From DATDAW01 sp036524675 (lineage in GTDB: Bacteria > Verrucomicrobiota > Verrucomicrobiia > Chthoniobacterales > DASVRZ01): a stretch of DNA of 5,146 nt. The DNA is taken from the NCBI GenBank assembly GCA_036524675.1, contig DATDBU010000087.1, positions 1 to 5,146 of the forward strand, in the 5' to 3' direction. Under the pieces are notes generated by a model. The model saw only the letters and a list, made by a program, of their open reading frames with translations, did no database searches and had not been told where the DNA came from. Positions 5,034 through 5,146 of the stretch are shown one piece after another; the first letter of the stretch is position 1; every line of letters starts with the position of its first letter. Position numbers and translations under genes: made by a program.

Positions 5034-5146
5034 ATGAGCGATATGACCCTCAATCTCGTTGTGCTGAGGTCTCCTGACGTTGCGCGCGCTGCCGCCTTCT
5101 ACTCGCGTCTCGGATTGCAGTTCTCAAAGCATCGACACGGCAACGG
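5034..5146 (+). CDS. VOC/glyoxalase-fold protein, N-terminal part (cut by window end)
   Basis: Only the first 37 complete codons are in the window. They give MSDMTLNLVVLRSPDVARA, then an A-A-F-Y-S-R-L-G-L-Q-F segment and K-H-R-H-G-N. This is the first beta-strand, helix and A-x-F-Y-x-x-L-G-L turn of the vicinal oxygen chelate fold (glyoxalase I, bleomycin resistance and extradiol dioxygenase superfamily). Such proteins are usually about 110-150 residues and often bind a metal through residues beyond this fragment, so catalytic competence and substrate cannot be judged. ATG 5034 has a GAG at 5026-5028 as a weak ribosome binding site; ATG 5043, in the same frame, is the alternative and would start at M-T-L-N. 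Confidence 0.85.
   Translation, partial: MSDMTLNLVVLRSPDVARAAAFYSRLGLQFSKHRHGN

Noticed and set aside
4805..5077. 90-codon plus-strand frame between the array and the VOC gene
   Set aside because: Composition is unlike a conserved protein, it begins inside the repeat array and overlaps the VOC start in another frame.

Overview
This 5.1 kb window looks like bacterial chromosome (or a metagenomic contig) of moderately high GC content. The S1 protein reads most like the S1 proteins I associate with Verrucomicrobia and relatives. That placement is from memory of family sequences, not a search. The genes are a housekeeping core (rpsA) surrounded by small accessory enzymes, followed by a gene-free, repeat-rich stretch.

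Layout. Bases 1-99 hold nothing I can support. Bases 100-367 carry a Phd/YefM-type antitoxin whose reading frame breaks at a run of seven T; the missing C-terminal tail is still present one frame over, and no toxin gene follows. Bases 368-535 are the rpsA leader, with three possible hairpins, the last placing the start codon in its loop. Bases 536-2218 encode ribosomal protein S1 with six S1 domains, closed by a strong intrinsic terminator (2251-2283). A GNAT acetyltransferase runs convergently on the minus strand (2366-3064, possibly to 3100). Diverging from it are an ArsC/Spx-family thioredoxin-fold protein (3099-3452) and a metallo-beta-lactamase-fold hydrolase (3492-4181), 39 bp apart and possibly co-transcribed. 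Bases 4182-5033 have no convincing gene. They hold an inverted pair of 9-nt-periodic repeats (4285-4437) abutting an array of about twenty-one degenerate 21-nt units (4434-4877), which contains a higher-order 125-nt duplication. A 13-bp palindrome and a weak promoter candidate precede the N-terminus of a VOC/glyoxalase-fold protein that is cut off by the window end (5034-5146).

How they work together. rpsA is a self-contained, probably autoregulated transcription unit. The ArsC-like, MBL and VOC proteins are all from fold families often linked to redox, thiol or small-molecule detoxification, but nothing here shows a shared pathway. The two most unusual signals are the frame-broken antitoxin, whose break (TTT then TGA) resembles a +1 slip site, and the 21-nt-periodic array.
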